Virus record (IMG/VR): IMGVR_UViG_3300032006_002789
Location: 1 to 62,887 of that record
Length of the DNA: 62,887 nt
Source: a virus
Direction: 5' to 3' (one strand)
A program made the position numbers and the translations under genes. Of the stretch, positions 28,103 to 38,326 are shown piece by piece; the first letter of the stretch is position 1; each line of letters opens with the position of its first letter. Under the pieces are notes generated by a model. The model searched no databases. It was not told where the DNA came from and saw only the letters and a program-made list of their open reading frames with translations.

Positions 28103-31100
28103 CTTCTTTCCAAAAGCCCGCCAGGTCTAGATTCTTCTTGTATTACAGTTACTACTTTTTGTTCAATCAATTGGCCAAGTTCTTTCATTCGGCCCTGCTG
28201 ATCTCCGTCAGACTGATTTTTTTCTTGTTTTGCTTCCCCGCTATTTTCAACATTAACGGTAATGTTTACATTGTTTGTGTTATCCCCTCCGCTTGCCTTT
28301 TTCGATTCGCCCATAGTGCCATCTATATTTGAAGTGGGTCCACCTCTGGCAAATTTTCCAGCGTTAATAGCATTTAATTTAGGTAGGCCCAGTTGCCTTA
28401 CTGCGTCCGCTTGAATTACATACTCTCCCTCCGATAACATGGCTGGGATATTATCTACGCCAGGAGTTCCAGAAATATATCCTCCAGTAGATTTAGTTTT
28501 GCGAAAGCCGCCTCCTATCTTTCTGCCCAAATTCCCCACTGTTCTCTTGAGGGTAGGGTAAGGTTTGTTCATGTATTCATACGGGTCAAATGCAGGATTT
28601 TCAACATTAGGATGCCCACCCTCGTAGTACTTGCCCTTTTGTTGAGCAAGCGCAGCCTCCCTCATGGCTCCTATGCCTCCATACTTTCCAGCGGCTCCAT
28701 AATAATTCGGATTACCAAAAGCGGTTCTTCCCCACCAATTTTTAAATCTTTGCCCTATAGGCGGCTTGGTAAGCTCGATTTGGCCAGCATCGCTTTTATA
28801 CAAAGAGACAGTTTTACCCATGCTTGCCCCGTCTATTTTTGTTCCAGTCTCGGCATGAGTATAGCCGCCATGAGGACCTACGGTATAGTCGCCTGGGGGA
28901 ATTCCAGCATTTGCAGCGGCCTCCGCCCCAACAGTCACGTTCTTAGCTCCGTCGGCACCTTTTCCCATACTGCTAATTCCATAACTTACTGCAGCGCTTA
29001 AAGCCATGCCAAGAATTTGCCTTTTAAGAGCTGCTTTTTCCTGAGCCTTTTTTAGTCTTTCCTGTCTTTCTTTATCTAGAGCTTGCTTGGCTGCAGCACG
29101 ATCCTCTTGAAGTTGAATATTTTCATTAGAGGCAAGGAAGTATGATGAGATTGGCATGCGGGTATATCTTGCGCTATACTCAGATTCGTGTTTTCCTGCA
29201 GAACTGCCATGGGTTGTTTGAGCCGCGATAGAGGCTCTTGCCCATTCATCTCCAGTTGCGTATCCCCCAGTTGCATACCCAGGAACCTTCCCCTTGTTTA
29301 AAGTGTTCATAAAGCCGACGCCATATCTTTGCACAGCATTAGCATTCATCAAATACTCTCCGTTTGAGACTTTAGCGGGAACGCCACCGCCCTTACTTCT
29401 TGAAATGGACGCTCCACCAGGCAAAATGGAATGAACAAAAGAGTTTGCTATGTGAGTCATAAGGGCTCTATTAATAGCCTGAAGAAATCCAGCGGCAATA
29501 CCCTTAAGAGTTGAGTCTAGGTCGTCAGCCCCTTTGATTGCGGCCTCCATAGCGTCAACCATTCCGTCCCTGAAGCTTTTTACAGTTTGATTGGTTAGGT
29601 TATATGAAAAATAATCAATTTCTTGTTCTATATCACTCCTGGCATCTTTCATTCCTTCGTATATTGCCCCTCCGTATCTTCCCTTAGAAGGGTCATCTGC
29701 AACTTTGAAAGGCCTCGCACCCCTTTTCCTTTGGTCATCAATCTCCTTCTCTTGAAGCTTCAGCATAAGCAATCTTTCTTGTAGGGTTCCTTCTTTACCA
29801 TCCGCCTCACTAAGAAATTTCAGTCTCTTAATCATGGATCCCAGCGCGGTGTTATGATTTTCTTGTGAGCGGGTAACTGCCTCTTGCTCTTGTTTAATTC
29901 TCGCTAAACTGGTTCTATATTCCTTTAAGTTACCGATTTCCTTGTCAATGTTATTGCTTAATTCTTTTTGTAGGAATGCTAAATGACTTTGAATTTCTGT
30001 GGCTTTCATGCTGGCAGGATCGAGTTCCACGCCGTCTTTATTTCTCCCTCCTCCCTTCCAGAATTCTGAAAACCTAGCCTCTGAGGCTAGAGACCTTATT
30101 CTTTTTCCCATAGCTTCTTCGCTTTGGTCCAGTGCATCTTTTTCTTTTTCCCATAGGTCTATTCTTTTTTGCAGCGCTTTTTCTTCCGCAGTTTGTGGGT
30201 CTTCTCCCTTTTTGTCTTGGCTTTTATCCGCATCCGCTCCTGCGAAGTTAAGATCAAGGAACCTAAGATCCCCATTCTCGTCTCTGATCACGGTTTTATT
30301 CTGAAATTGCGGAAATCCCTGCTGCATATTTTGCCCCTCGAGGAGCGTCATTCCCATCTTCAACGCGTCACTGAGCTTTTCTTTAGTGACGATCATGATC
30401 TGGCCCGTATTGGGATCTCTCACTGCGACATTTCCCTCCAGAAAATTAGAAATGTTAGGATCGGAGGCTCTCTTTTTAATGATTTGGTCGAAGACGCCTC
30501 CGTCTATCCTATCTTGTTTAGTATTGGTTTTATTTTGCCACCATTGCAGCTGTTTTCCGCCTTTGTCGTTGAGTAGAAGATTATTTCTGTTCGCTCTAAA
30601 GTCAAATTGAGGCTGGGCGCCTTGCGGTTGCCACTGCTGCCAAAGAACGTGGGCTTCAGGCTTTGGGCGCAAGTCGGCCCTCTTCTTTTGCGCAGAACTT
30701 AGCCGATTCAATTCATCTTTGATCCCCCGCTCTTGAGCTACAAGAGCATTTCTTCTTTCCTCAGACTCTGAAATATTGGTTTGAGCACGAAGCCTTCTAT
30801 TAACCTCGGGCGCAGTCATGTACTCGCGCTCCAGTGCGGTAGGAGCTTCCTTTTTCATGTAATTCATTACGTCGTGAGGGGTCAAATTTTCTTTTGAACG
30901 TAAGTCTTCTAGACCTTTTCTTTTAGATTGATTAGAGGTCCAATAATTTTGAAGAACTTCCTCAGAGGTCAGCTCGTTAATCATTTTTATTGCGGATCCA
31001 TGAGAGGCAGATCTTCGTTTTTCGGCAAATTCCGTTCGCAGCGCCTTTTGTTCGAGGACAATACGCTCCTTATTAGTCATCGAGCCTACACCTCCCCCAA

Positions 31101-34100
31101 GTTTAATCGCCAGAAGATCCCTCTCTAGGGTCAATGCAATTTTCCTTTGCATATTTTCTTTTTTCAGGTTAGACAATTGGGAGTATTTCGAGAGTTGCTT
31201 CAGAATCCTTGCTCTAGTTCCCTCAACATCTGCAATTTCTTTAGTTGCATTAGCTTCCGCATTTTTATTATCAAGAATTGTTTTTGAATTCGCTTGGGCA
31301 TCTTTCAATTCCTTATTCATCGCTACGAGTTTTTTCTTCGTGTCATCCTGCAGGTCAGCAGCTTCAGTAAGAATCTCTAAGAATTTCATCATCCCAGCTT
31401 CGTCGAGAGTGCCGAGCATTTTTGTAAAATGTTTTTCATCTGTTAGGGCCTCTCGGGTTACCATTTTACCTAGCCCCCACCGCTTGAGTGCGTCAGCGGT
31501 GGAGCCTTGACCCCCAGCCATGAGAGACTTGATGTCGGTCATCATCGTAGGACTCCTGGAGATTTGTGTTACAGCTTCTTTTCTATATTTTCCACTGGCT
31601 TGCGTTAATCTAGTTTGATGGTCAACCTTAGCTTGCCACAGAGCTTTTTGATAATCGACGGAAGCTTTCACTAGACCATCGGCAGCAGCACCCATTTTAG
31701 CAACCATTAAATCTTGACTTTTGGCGGCCATACTCATAGAGTGAGCATATCTGGTTAAAGCGGCGTTTACCTGAGATTGAATTTGAACCTGCACCTCTGC
31801 AAGGTTCAATTGTTTAAGTGAGGCAACCCTTCTATTCTTAAGGTCTTGGGCATGCTTGGCTTCAATGGCTCCTATTTTTGAGTATAGTTCATTTCGAGTT
31901 CCTCGAGCAATAGCTTCTTTTTGCATTTCTTGCAGCATTTGTTTGTTAACTTTCTGCATTTTTCCATCCACCTCCATGACTTGTTCGGTGGAGGCGTCCA
32001 TTGCATTAATATATTCTGCTACTTGTTTATCAGCCATGCCCAATTGTTCCTCGCTCCACTCTGCGGGCTTTATTGTTCCAAATCTAGCAATTGCATCGCT
32101 GACGGTTTTAACATCCTCGGAGTCTGGAAAAAGGTCCGCAAAGCTGGCAGTTCCCTTTTGGGTTTCTTTTTTAAACTCTTCGGCCCCATTAGCGGCTTCA
32201 AGTAGAGCTTGCTGTAATGCACTACGAGCTTCCTCGAGTTCTTCAGGGCTCAAAAATTGATCTCCCCCAAACCCCTGATCTTCCTCAGAAACTTTTGTTG
32301 TAATTTTCTTATTTAATATAAGGTTTGCGGTTTCTACGGCCCCTATGACACTATCTCGAAAGTCCCACTCATCTTCATTTTCTCTTGTGAATTGAACGGC
32401 ATTTTGACCAAAAGTATCTTCATTCACCAAGCCTAATTTACGAAATGCGCCAGAGGCATCGCGACCCGCAGCATCATGCTTCCCTTCTGCGATGTCTTTT
32501 AGTGCATCCGAAAAGAAATCTCTAGAGTTTATTTTTTTATCATTACCAGCGGAATCTTTGATGGTATATTCTTGGTCTTCAAGGGACCATAGCTCTCCCC
32601 TAACTTTATATCCACTGCCTTTTTCAAAGTCCCTCTCTTTATGAATATCAAATTTTTGACCTCCCGAAGCTTCTCTCATTGCGGCCATCATTCCAGTAAA
32701 TGCGGTCTGGCGCCCCGCCATCGCACTCTGGCGAAGCTCTTTTTCTTTTGTTGAATTAATATCTCTTTGAACTTTATTTGCCTTTTCAAGACCATCAACA
32801 AAACCCATGACGGTGCCAACCCCAGCGCCAAGCGCTGCTCCAAATGGCCCCGCAAAACTACCCATGGCAGCGCCAGTTTGCATTTGAGTTAAAGCTCCAC
32901 CAGTGGCTTGGGCAGCCGAGCTGCCTTCCCTTCCTTGGGTTATCATACCCGCAAGCATTGGTGCGGCCATCATCATAGGCATCGAGCCAACCGCGCCCCC
33001 AAATTTATGCATTGCGCCGCCAAATTTAGTTCCCTTAAACCTTTGACCCATAGCTTGCATTGCGCCACTAAAGCCCGTGCGGTTAGAGCTACGGACCGAC
33101 GCGGCGGCGACCTCAGCTTCTTCTTTTTCGTAATTTAAACTTTCCAATGCCTTGGCGGATTCCTCTTGAGAGAATCCTAATCTTTTATGAGCCTCAGCGG
33201 TTTCCAGTATAGTAAGCTTGTGTTTTTTATGTGCAACCTCGACTTGTTCTAGACCCATTTTTTTGATATTATTCTCACTGCGCACTCCACGCTTTCTAGC
33301 GTCATCCATCCACTTCGCCAGCTTTCCGATCGACTCTTCCACCGCCCCGCCGCCAATCGCCATCTCTGACGCCCACCCAGAGGCCGCGTTACGAGCTCCT
33401 TGGCCCCATTTTTGAATTTCTTGGGTAACAAATTTAGTTGCCTTTTCCCATGCAGACGGATCGCCAGTGGCGAAGTTTGGAATAATTCCACCTCCCCCAA
33501 ATATATCGCGAAGACCCCCAGGTTCATCTCTGGTATTGGTAACGCCCAGGCCGAAAGGATTACCCCTGTTCATTAATGCGGAATGCTGACCCACTCTTAT
33601 TTTTGATACTGGAAGCCCTGCGGCTCTTTCTCTGGCTATCGAATCACTTAATGGGTTTGCGAAATTAGGAATAAAGCCCATTGCCCGATTGGCGGTTTGA
33701 AGGATTTTCTGAGCGTCGAGACCCATTAAGTTTATTTTTTTGCTTATGTTATCTAACTCCTTAAAAGTGAGGCCCCCGCTTATACTATTAACCGAAGGGG
33801 AAATCAATTTACCTAAATAAGATCCCATACTATCGTCAGTGATTCCATGCTTAATTTCAGCTTCTTTCATTTGTACTCCGTAGATTTCCTCCAGAGCTTT
33901 TTTGGCGCTAGGTTTATCTTTAAGGGCATTTCGGGGAATATCCATTCTTTCGCTTTCGGATCCAGCTTTAGCCCCAATTGCTTGGGTCAGTATATTTTCA
34001 AAAATTCTTCCTACGGTTTGATTTAATTGTCCTTTTTGGTCATGATCCGCAAGCTTGAACTTTTTACCCCTTAAGGATTGTGGTAGATAATTTCTATAAA

Positions 34101-36471
34101 TTTTAGTTAAGGAATTATTTAGGCCGCCAGCTATAGCGTCGTGAAGAGTGGTTGAGCCGCCCCTACTTGATCCAGATGAACTAAATGAAAGTGAAGGTCC
34201 TGCGTATTCACCTGGAGCGAGTTTATTTATGAAATTTAAAGAGCGCCGAATTGGACTAACTCCCCCTTTACTATTTATTTTGTTTAAATTCATATTAGCA
34301 AAAGGCATTAGCGTTTTAGGGTTCGCGCCACCTTCTTTAGCATGCAGCAACCATGTACCAGGATTCACACTAAATGTTTTGTTCAATAAATTCATACTTT
34401 TTTCGTCCCAGTTGCTCTCAAACTTCGTCCATGGAGAGGACGATGAGGCCTTCGGGGGAGCTTTCCCGAAATGTTGCGAAACTTGAGCAGGTTTATAACC
34501 TAAGGCTTGGGCCTGGCTCCTAGTAAGGGTAACGCCTTCTTCTTTTTGATATAGCCCTATTGACCTGCTCTTTTTTGGATTCAATGCTGTGAAATTAGGT
34601 ATATATCCTTTCGCGGCGTAGGGGTCAAATCCATGTGCAGCAAAAAAATCTCCCCTGTAGTTTGCGCCAGCCCTGCTTCTTTCGGGGGGTATAATTGCGC
34701 TTTGCTGCATGCCAGGAAATTTTTTAACAGTTTCCCTTGAATTGTAAACAAAACCTGGCCCCTGCATTATTGTTCCCGCAACATAACCGCCCTTTGTAGC
34801 CTCTCTTCTTTCCCTAGTGGCAGCGTCGGCATAATTAGGAATAAAGCCTCCAGCTTTATTTCCCGAACTTAAGTTTGCTCCAACGCCTTTCCTAGATAAA
34901 GCGGGCGCTAAGGCAGCGGCGATTTGTTGAAGCTTTGCAGCCTCGAGAGTTTGCTGTTTAATTAGTCCTAAGATAATTTTCTCTTGTTGACTTCGAGTAG
35001 TTCCTTTCTTAAGCAGTTCGTCTTGAATGCTCTTATTTTGAGCAAGAACCATCAACAAGGATTGCTGGATTTGTTTTTGCTTTTGAGTTTCCGTGGTTAC
35101 TCCGAGAACGCTTCTCAAACTATCTTTTGCAAATTTAAAAGCGTTCATGAACAATTTGCCAATAACAGCAGCAAACATAACTAAACCTGGACCAGTCAAT
35201 ATGTTACCCACTCCCGTAAGAAATCCTTTTGCAAAGGTATTACCTTCGTTTTCGCTATCGCCAAGCAATCCGCTCATCCAATCTGCGGCTCCCTTAATGG
35301 TTTCTAAGATTTTTCCTATACCTGGGGCAAGAGCTAGGTCGCCAATTTTTTTAGCTAATTCTTCGACAGCAAGACCAGCCTCAGTATAGGCTGCGGCAAA
35401 TGTTTTGCTTAATATTTTATTTTTTTCTATAGCTTGGTCTGTTGCTTGAGAACTAATGCTGGTAGCCTTAGCCATGATCCCATTTTTATTTGCAGCGTCC
35501 CCGAGCACAGCCTTAAGGATATTAATTTGAAAAATGCCAGCGGTAGTTTGAGCTACTTGAGCTTTCTGTGCGTCACTTAGCGTATCAAATGTATTCGCGA
35601 GGTCGGTAAGGATTTTTTTAGCGCCCAGGGTCTTTCCTTCTACATCTCTGACCGCAATACCAACAGCCTCTAATTGCTTGAGCGTTTCTGGTTTTTGTAT
35701 CCGAGTGAAAATAGTCTTAAGGGAATTTCCGATAACCGCTCCACCTCGAGCGGTTTTTTGTTGAGCGGCGGTAACCATGCCAATAAATTCATCGAGGTTT
35801 ACTCCAGCGCTTTTTGCAGATGCTCCAGCGCGAGACAAAGCTTGCGCAAAATCTTCAGCGCTAACAGCAAATTTAACGTCAACCGCAGCAAACTTACTAA
35901 CCAATTCTGTTGAATCTTTTACCTGATGACCAAAGGTATTCATGGCGGCGGTAAGATTAGTAACGGAGCTCGTGGCATCCATTCCAGTCAAGCGAGTAAG
36001 TATAAGGGCGTCTCTTGTTCGCTTTAGGGTTTCTTCTACGCTTAAACCCTGTCTTGCAAATTCTGTTGCAGCCTCAGATGCGACTTTAAAACTTTGAGCA
36101 GTTTCCCTTGCGACTTTAAATAATCCAGCACTAAATTTGTCTAAGCCTTGATTACTCAAGCCCATAACAACATTAATATTTGCTAAATGTTTTTCTACTT
36201 CTATTGTAGATTTAACCAAGCCCTTAAATGCGTCACTTATGGAATTAATAACCATAACAGAAGCACCAAAAGCAATAACACGAGAATTTGAAGCTTCTAA
36301 AGATTTGGTAAACTCGTCGGCACTACGCCTCATATTACCCAAGGGCTGGGTAACCCCCTTGTCATTAATATTAATCTTCAGTTTTCCAGATCGATTAATT
36401 CGATCTATAGCACTAAATACGTCTCGCTCCATTGGCGAGGTGTTAGCCCTGACTGTTACATTAACGCTCAT
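28099..36471 (-). CDS. Tape measure protein (2790 aa)
   Basis: The N-terminal about 60-340 residues match the phage tail tape-measure core: a predicted helical region with MVINSISDAFKGLVKSTIEV, then RETAQSFKVASEAATEFARQ, then GGAVIGNSLKTIFTRIQKPE. A hydrophobic segment with GPGLVMFAAVIGKLFMNAF follows. Short IPN[FY] motifs recur near 543 (GFIPNYADAA), 622 (GYIPNFTALN), 935 (GFIPNFANPL) and 1000 (GIIPNFATGD). The middle is long coiled coil. The C-terminus has two copies of a GEY-hydrophobic-x-A-x-AV motif near 2365 (NGEYLMNANAVQRYG) and 2680 (EGEYVIQADAVRQLG). No lysozyme or peptidase motif was seen. It sits downstream of two chaperone-like ORFs, as expected. By the usual rule of about 0.15 nm per residue the tail would be near 0.4 micrometre, or less if the ends are removed. 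Confidence 0.93.
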   Translation of the reverse strand: MSVNVTVRANTSPMERDVFSAIDRINRSGKLKININDKGVTQPLGNMRRSADEFTKSLEASNSRVIAFGASVMVINSISDAFKGLVKSTIEVEKHLANINVVMGLSNQGLDKFSAGLFKVARETAQSFKVASEAATEFARQGLSVEETLKRTRDALILTRLTGMDATSSVTNLTAAMNTFGHQVKDSTELVSKFAAVDVKFAVSAEDFAQALSRAGASAKSAGVNLDEFIGMVTAAQQKTARGGAVIGNSLKTIFTRIQKPETLKQLEAVGIAVRDVEGKTLGAKKILTDLANTFDTLSDAQKAQVAQTTAGIFQINILKAVLGDAANKNGIMAKATSISSQATDQAIEKNKILSKTFAAAYTEAGLAVEELAKKIGDLALAPGIGKILETIKGAADWMSGLLGDSENEGNTFAKGFLTGVGNILTGPGLVMFAAVIGKLFMNAFKFAKDSLRSVLGVTTETQKQKQIQQSLLMVLAQNKSIQDELLKKGTTRSQQEKIILGLIKQQTLEAAKLQQIAAALAPALSRKGVGANLSSGNKAGGFIPNYADAATRERREATKGGYVAGTIMQGPGFVYNSRETVKKFPGMQQSAIIPPERSRAGANYRGDFFAAHGFDPYAAKGYIPNFTALNPKKSRSIGLYQKEEGVTLTRSQAQALGYKPAQVSQHFGKAPPKASSSSPWTKFESNWDEKSMNLLNKTFSVNPGTWLLHAKEGGANPKTLMPFANMNLNKINSKGGVSPIRRSLNFINKLAPGEYAGPSLSFSSSGSSRGGSTTLHDAIAGGLNNSLTKIYRNYLPQSLRGKKFKLADHDQKGQLNQTVGRIFENILTQAIGAKAGSESERMDIPRNALKDKPSAKKALEEIYGVQMKEAEIKHGITDDSMGSYLGKLISPSVNSISGGLTFKELDNISKKINLMGLDAQKILQTANRAMGFIPNFANPLSDSIARERAAGLPVSKIRVGQHSALMNRGNPFGLGVTNTRDEPGGLRDIFGGGGIIPNFATGDPSAWEKATKFVTQEIQKWGQGARNAASGWASEMAIGGGAVEESIGKLAKWMDDARKRGVRSENNIKKMGLEQVEVAHKKHKLTILETAEAHKRLGFSQEESAKALESLNYEKEEAEVAAASVRSSNRTGFSGAMQAMGQRFKGTKFGGAMHKFGGAVGSMPMMMAAPMLAGMITQGREGSSAAQATGGALTQMQTGAAMGSFAGPFGAALGAGVGTVMGFVDGLEKANKVQRDINSTKEKELRQSAMAGRQTAFTGMMAAMREASGGQKFDIHKERDFEKGSGYKVRGELWSLEDQEYTIKDSAGNDKKINSRDFFSDALKDIAEGKHDAAGRDASGAFRKLGLVNEDTFGQNAVQFTRENEDEWDFRDSVIGAVETANLILNKKITTKVSEEDQGFGGDQFLSPEELEEARSALQQALLEAANGAEEFKKETQKGTASFADLFPDSEDVKTVSDAIARFGTIKPAEWSEEQLGMADKQVAEYINAMDASTEQVMEVDGKMQKVNKQMLQEMQKEAIARGTRNELYSKIGAIEAKHAQDLKNRRVASLKQLNLAEVQVQIQSQVNAALTRYAHSMSMAAKSQDLMVAKMGAAADGLVKASVDYQKALWQAKVDHQTRLTQASGKYRKEAVTQISRSPTMMTDIKSLMAGGQGSTADALKRWGLGKMVTREALTDEKHFTKMLGTLDEAGMMKFLEILTEAADLQDDTKKKLVAMNKELKDAQANSKTILDNKNAEANATKEIADVEGTRARILKQLSKYSQLSNLKKENMQRKIALTLERDLLAIKLGGGVGSMTNKERIVLEQKALRTEFAEKRRSASHGSAIKMINELTSEEVLQNYWTSNQSKRKGLEDLRSKENLTPHDVMNYMKKEAPTALEREYMTAPEVNRRLRAQTNISESEERRNALVAQERGIKDELNRLSSAQKKRADLRPKPEAHVLWQQWQPQGAQPQFDFRANRNNLLLNDKGGKQLQWWQNKTNTKQDRIDGGVFDQIIKKRASDPNISNFLEGNVAVRDPNTGQIMIVTKEKLSDALKMGMTLLEGQNMQQGFPQFQNKTVIRDENGDLRFLDLNFAGADADKSQDKKGEDPQTAEEKALQKRIDLWEKEKDALDQSEEAMGKRIRSLASEARFSEFWKGGGRNKDGVELDPASMKATEIQSHLAFLQKELSNNIDKEIGNLKEYRTSLARIKQEQEAVTRSQENHNTALGSMIKRLKFLSEADGKEGTLQERLLMLKLQEKEIDDQRKRGARPFKVADDPSKGRYGGAIYEGMKDARSDIEQEIDYFSYNLTNQTVKSFRDGMVDAMEAAIKGADDLDSTLKGIAAGFLQAINRALMTHIANSFVHSILPGGASISRSKGGGVPAKVSNGEYLMNANAVQRYGVGFMNTLNKGKVPGYATGGYATGDEWARASIAAQTTHGSSAGKHESEYSARYTRMPISSYFLASNENIQLQEDRAAAKQALDKERQERLKKAQEKAALKRQILGMALSAAVSYGISSMGKGADGAKNVTVGAEAAANAGIPPGDYTVGPHGGYTHAETGTKIDGASMGKTVSLYKSDAGQIELTKPPIGQRFKNWWGRTAFGNPNYYGAAGKYGGIGAMREAALAQQKGKYYEGGHPNVENPAFDPYEYMNKPYPTLKRTVGNLGRKIGGGFRKTKSTGGYISGTPGVDNIPAMLSEGEYVIQADAVRQLGLPKLNAINAGKFARGGPTSNIDGTMGESKKASGGDNTNNVNITVNVENSGEAKQEKNQSDGDQQGRMKELGQLIEQKVVTVIQEESRPGGLLERR

Positions 36472-36505
36472 ACCTTATTCCGAGATAAAGTATTACACGT
36501 AAAGA

Positions 36506-37492
36506 CTATTGTTCCACGCCTGAAAGTTTCATAAGGTCTTGCATAGAAAGGGTCCCTCCTTTTTTCTTTGCTTCTTCATGTAGATCAACGGAGCCAGGAG
36601 AGCCTAACCCTAGTTCTTGATAATCTTGCCTTGTAGCACCCACTAGAGTTGAGCCGTCACTTTGGCTAAACTTATCCTGAAGCTTCTCTTTTTCTTCTTT
36701 AGCGGTACTTGCATAATCCATTAGTGCTTGAGGGTCCTTTCTTATTTTTTCTGGAATATTCTCTTCGGACTCGAATATATTTTTAAATATTTTAGAATAT
36801 ACTATTAATTTAATTTGGCAATAAGTTAACTCACAAAAGGGCTTTCCAAAAAACTGCATACTATCTTCAGTGAAACCTAAATATGCAGTAAAAAAATCCT
36901 GAAGTATTAGATGTTGAATATTTTCCTCATTAATAGTAGAGAAGACTTGATTATATATTAAAACGACCTTATGAACTTCGGATGAAGTAAGGTAATCAAA
37001 TTCCTTTTCAAGAAATAAAGGTCTAACTAAATCAGAATCCTTAAAGAAGCTTTTAATTATATAATAGTCATTAGTTCTTTCTAGTGCGTATTTCTCGCAA
37101 GTATTTCCCAGGAGAGCCTCCTTTTCTTGTTCTTTTTTTTGAATTTTTTCTCGAGATTCGGTGATCAATTTATCTTGAGATGCGAGATGAGAGGGGAGAA
37201 CGATTTTGCTTTTGGCTTCAATTAAATTTTTTAAAAATACTCTCTCTTTTTCTAGACCAGCCTCCTCTGCATCTGTCCAGTCACCCTCCTCCCGAAGAAG
37301 GGAGAGCATCTCCTCCCTTGTGGGAACCCCTCTTTTGACAGCTTTATTGTAATAATTTTCTTCTATTTCTTCGATTTCAATTTGGTCGTGGGGAGTAAGA
37401 TGTTTAATGTAAACACTTTGACCCTTATAATTCGAAGAGGAATATCCCCTTACAATATCCCTGAAGTTTTTTCTATAAGAAACTTTTTCCAC
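36506..37492 (-). CDS. Probable tail assembly chaperone, second ORF (328 aa)
   Basis: It begins with GTG at 37490-37492, one codon after the TGA of the previous ORF and in the same frame. Residues about 28-70 (HLTPHDQIEIEEIEENYYNK, AVKRGVPTREEMLSLL) parallel the first ORF (SPSRREMEEAELEYSIEMSK, CIKRGILTKAMLAKKY), so the two look like paralogues. The protein is charged and helical and ends in a Gly/Ser/Glu-rich tail with LSMQDLMKLSGVEQ. Position directly before the tape measure is where siphophages encode the G/GT chaperones. The second product may arise by re-initiation or by UGA readthrough. Function inferred from position and architecture. Confidence 0.68.
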   Translation of the reverse strand: MEKVSYRKNFRDIVRGYSSSNYKGQSVYIKHLTPHDQIEIEEIEENYYNKAVKRGVPTREEMLSLLREEGDWTDAEEAGLEKERVFLKNLIEAKSKIVLPSHLASQDKLITESREKIQKKEQEKEALLGNTCEKYALERTNDYYIIKSFFKDSDLVRPLFLEKEFDYLTSSEVHKVVLIYNQVFSTINEENIQHLILQDFFTAYLGFTEDSMQFFGKPFCELTYCQIKLIVYSKIFKNIFESEENIPEKIRKDPQALMDYASTAKEEKEKLQDKFSQSDGSTLVGATRQDYQELGLGSPGSVDLHEEAKKKGGTLSMQDLMKLSGVEQ

Positions 37493-37495
37493 GCA

Positions 37496-38311
37496 TCAAA
37501 CATTCCCCTCTTCAATATCCTGATCAAGGGACTTGAAGTCTTCTGGCGATACTGATCCTGCACTATAGTACCAATAACTAACAAACGCCGTAAGCTTGCC
37601 AGAAACCATGTCATAAAGCTCGTCCCCATTTTCCTCGAGATGGTAATACTGGTCAGTTTTTTCTTCGAAAGTTTCACCCAAAAATAAATCGCTAGCCTCG
37701 CTTTCGTCGTCTTTCCTTATCTGCGAGAGATGAAGCATGTACCAACTTATGGCTTTATTTTGAGCGCGAGCGTCTGCCGTGTGATTAAATAGCGAGGCGT
37801 AGGAGGTCTCCATGTCAATAATATCTTTTCTTGCATTCATTATTTGAGCAGAAAGCTCCTCAAGGCGCACCTTATCTTTGTCGGTCTGATTTTTTTTCAG
37901 CTGAAGTTTTTGAAATTCATTTGTAAGAGAGCTGTAATCGACATATTTATTAGCAAGAAACTTTGCATCATCTTCTGCTAACAGCCCTCCAGTGTCGGAG
38001 TATTTCTTTGCGAGCATCGCCTTAGTAAGGATGCCGCGCTTAATACATTTACTCATTTCTATACTGTATTCCAGTTCAGCTTCCTCCATTTCTCTGCGAC
38101 TGGGAGATCGAATAATACATTGGTAAGGAATTAATTTCTCAACTTCTTTAGTGATACTAACGGTTTCTTTTTTTCCGTCCTTTCCTTCTTGAGTTTGCTC
38201 TTCAGTTTCCTTGACCGTTTCTTTTTTCTCCACAGTAAAACTATAGATTATTTTGTCCAGACTGGACTGGTCTTCTTCTTTTTTTGTTTTTGTTTTTGTT
38301 TTTGTTGCCAT
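37496..38311 (-). CDS. Probable tail assembly chaperone, first ORF (271 aa)
   Basis: The N-terminus is a Lys/Thr repeat (MATKTKTKTKK) encoded by a simple DNA repeat. Then comes IPYQCIIRSPSRREMEEAEL and a long helical, charged body, ending LDQDIEEGNV. It shares the KRG-[IV]-x-T-x-x-x-ML architecture with the next ORF. It lies upstream of the tape measure in the same operon, the place of the lambda G chaperone, but at 271 aa it is about twice as long. The ATG follows an AATAAGGTACAAGGC leader. In-frame TGA at 37496-37498 ends it, and the next ORF continues in the same frame. Function inferred from position. Confidence 0.65.
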   Translation of the reverse strand: MATKTKTKTKKEEDQSSLDKIIYSFTVEKKETVKETEEQTQEGKDGKKETVSITKEVEKLIPYQCIIRSPSRREMEEAELEYSIEMSKCIKRGILTKAMLAKKYSDTGGLLAEDDAKFLANKYVDYSSLTNEFQKLQLKKNQTDKDKVRLEELSAQIMNARKDIIDMETSYASLFNHTADARAQNKAISWYMLHLSQIRKDDESEASDLFLGETFEEKTDQYYHLEENGDELYDMVSGKLTAFVSYWYYSAGSVSPEDFKSLDQDIEEGNV

Positions 38312-38326
38312 GCCTTGTACCTTATT

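Noticed and set aside
31856-32260. Plus-strand frame of 134 aa within the tape measure
   Set aside because: Shadow of the coiled-coil coding strand; no ribosome site, low-complexity Ser/Ala/Leu content, no operon context. The same applies to the other plus-strand frames inside 28099-36471.
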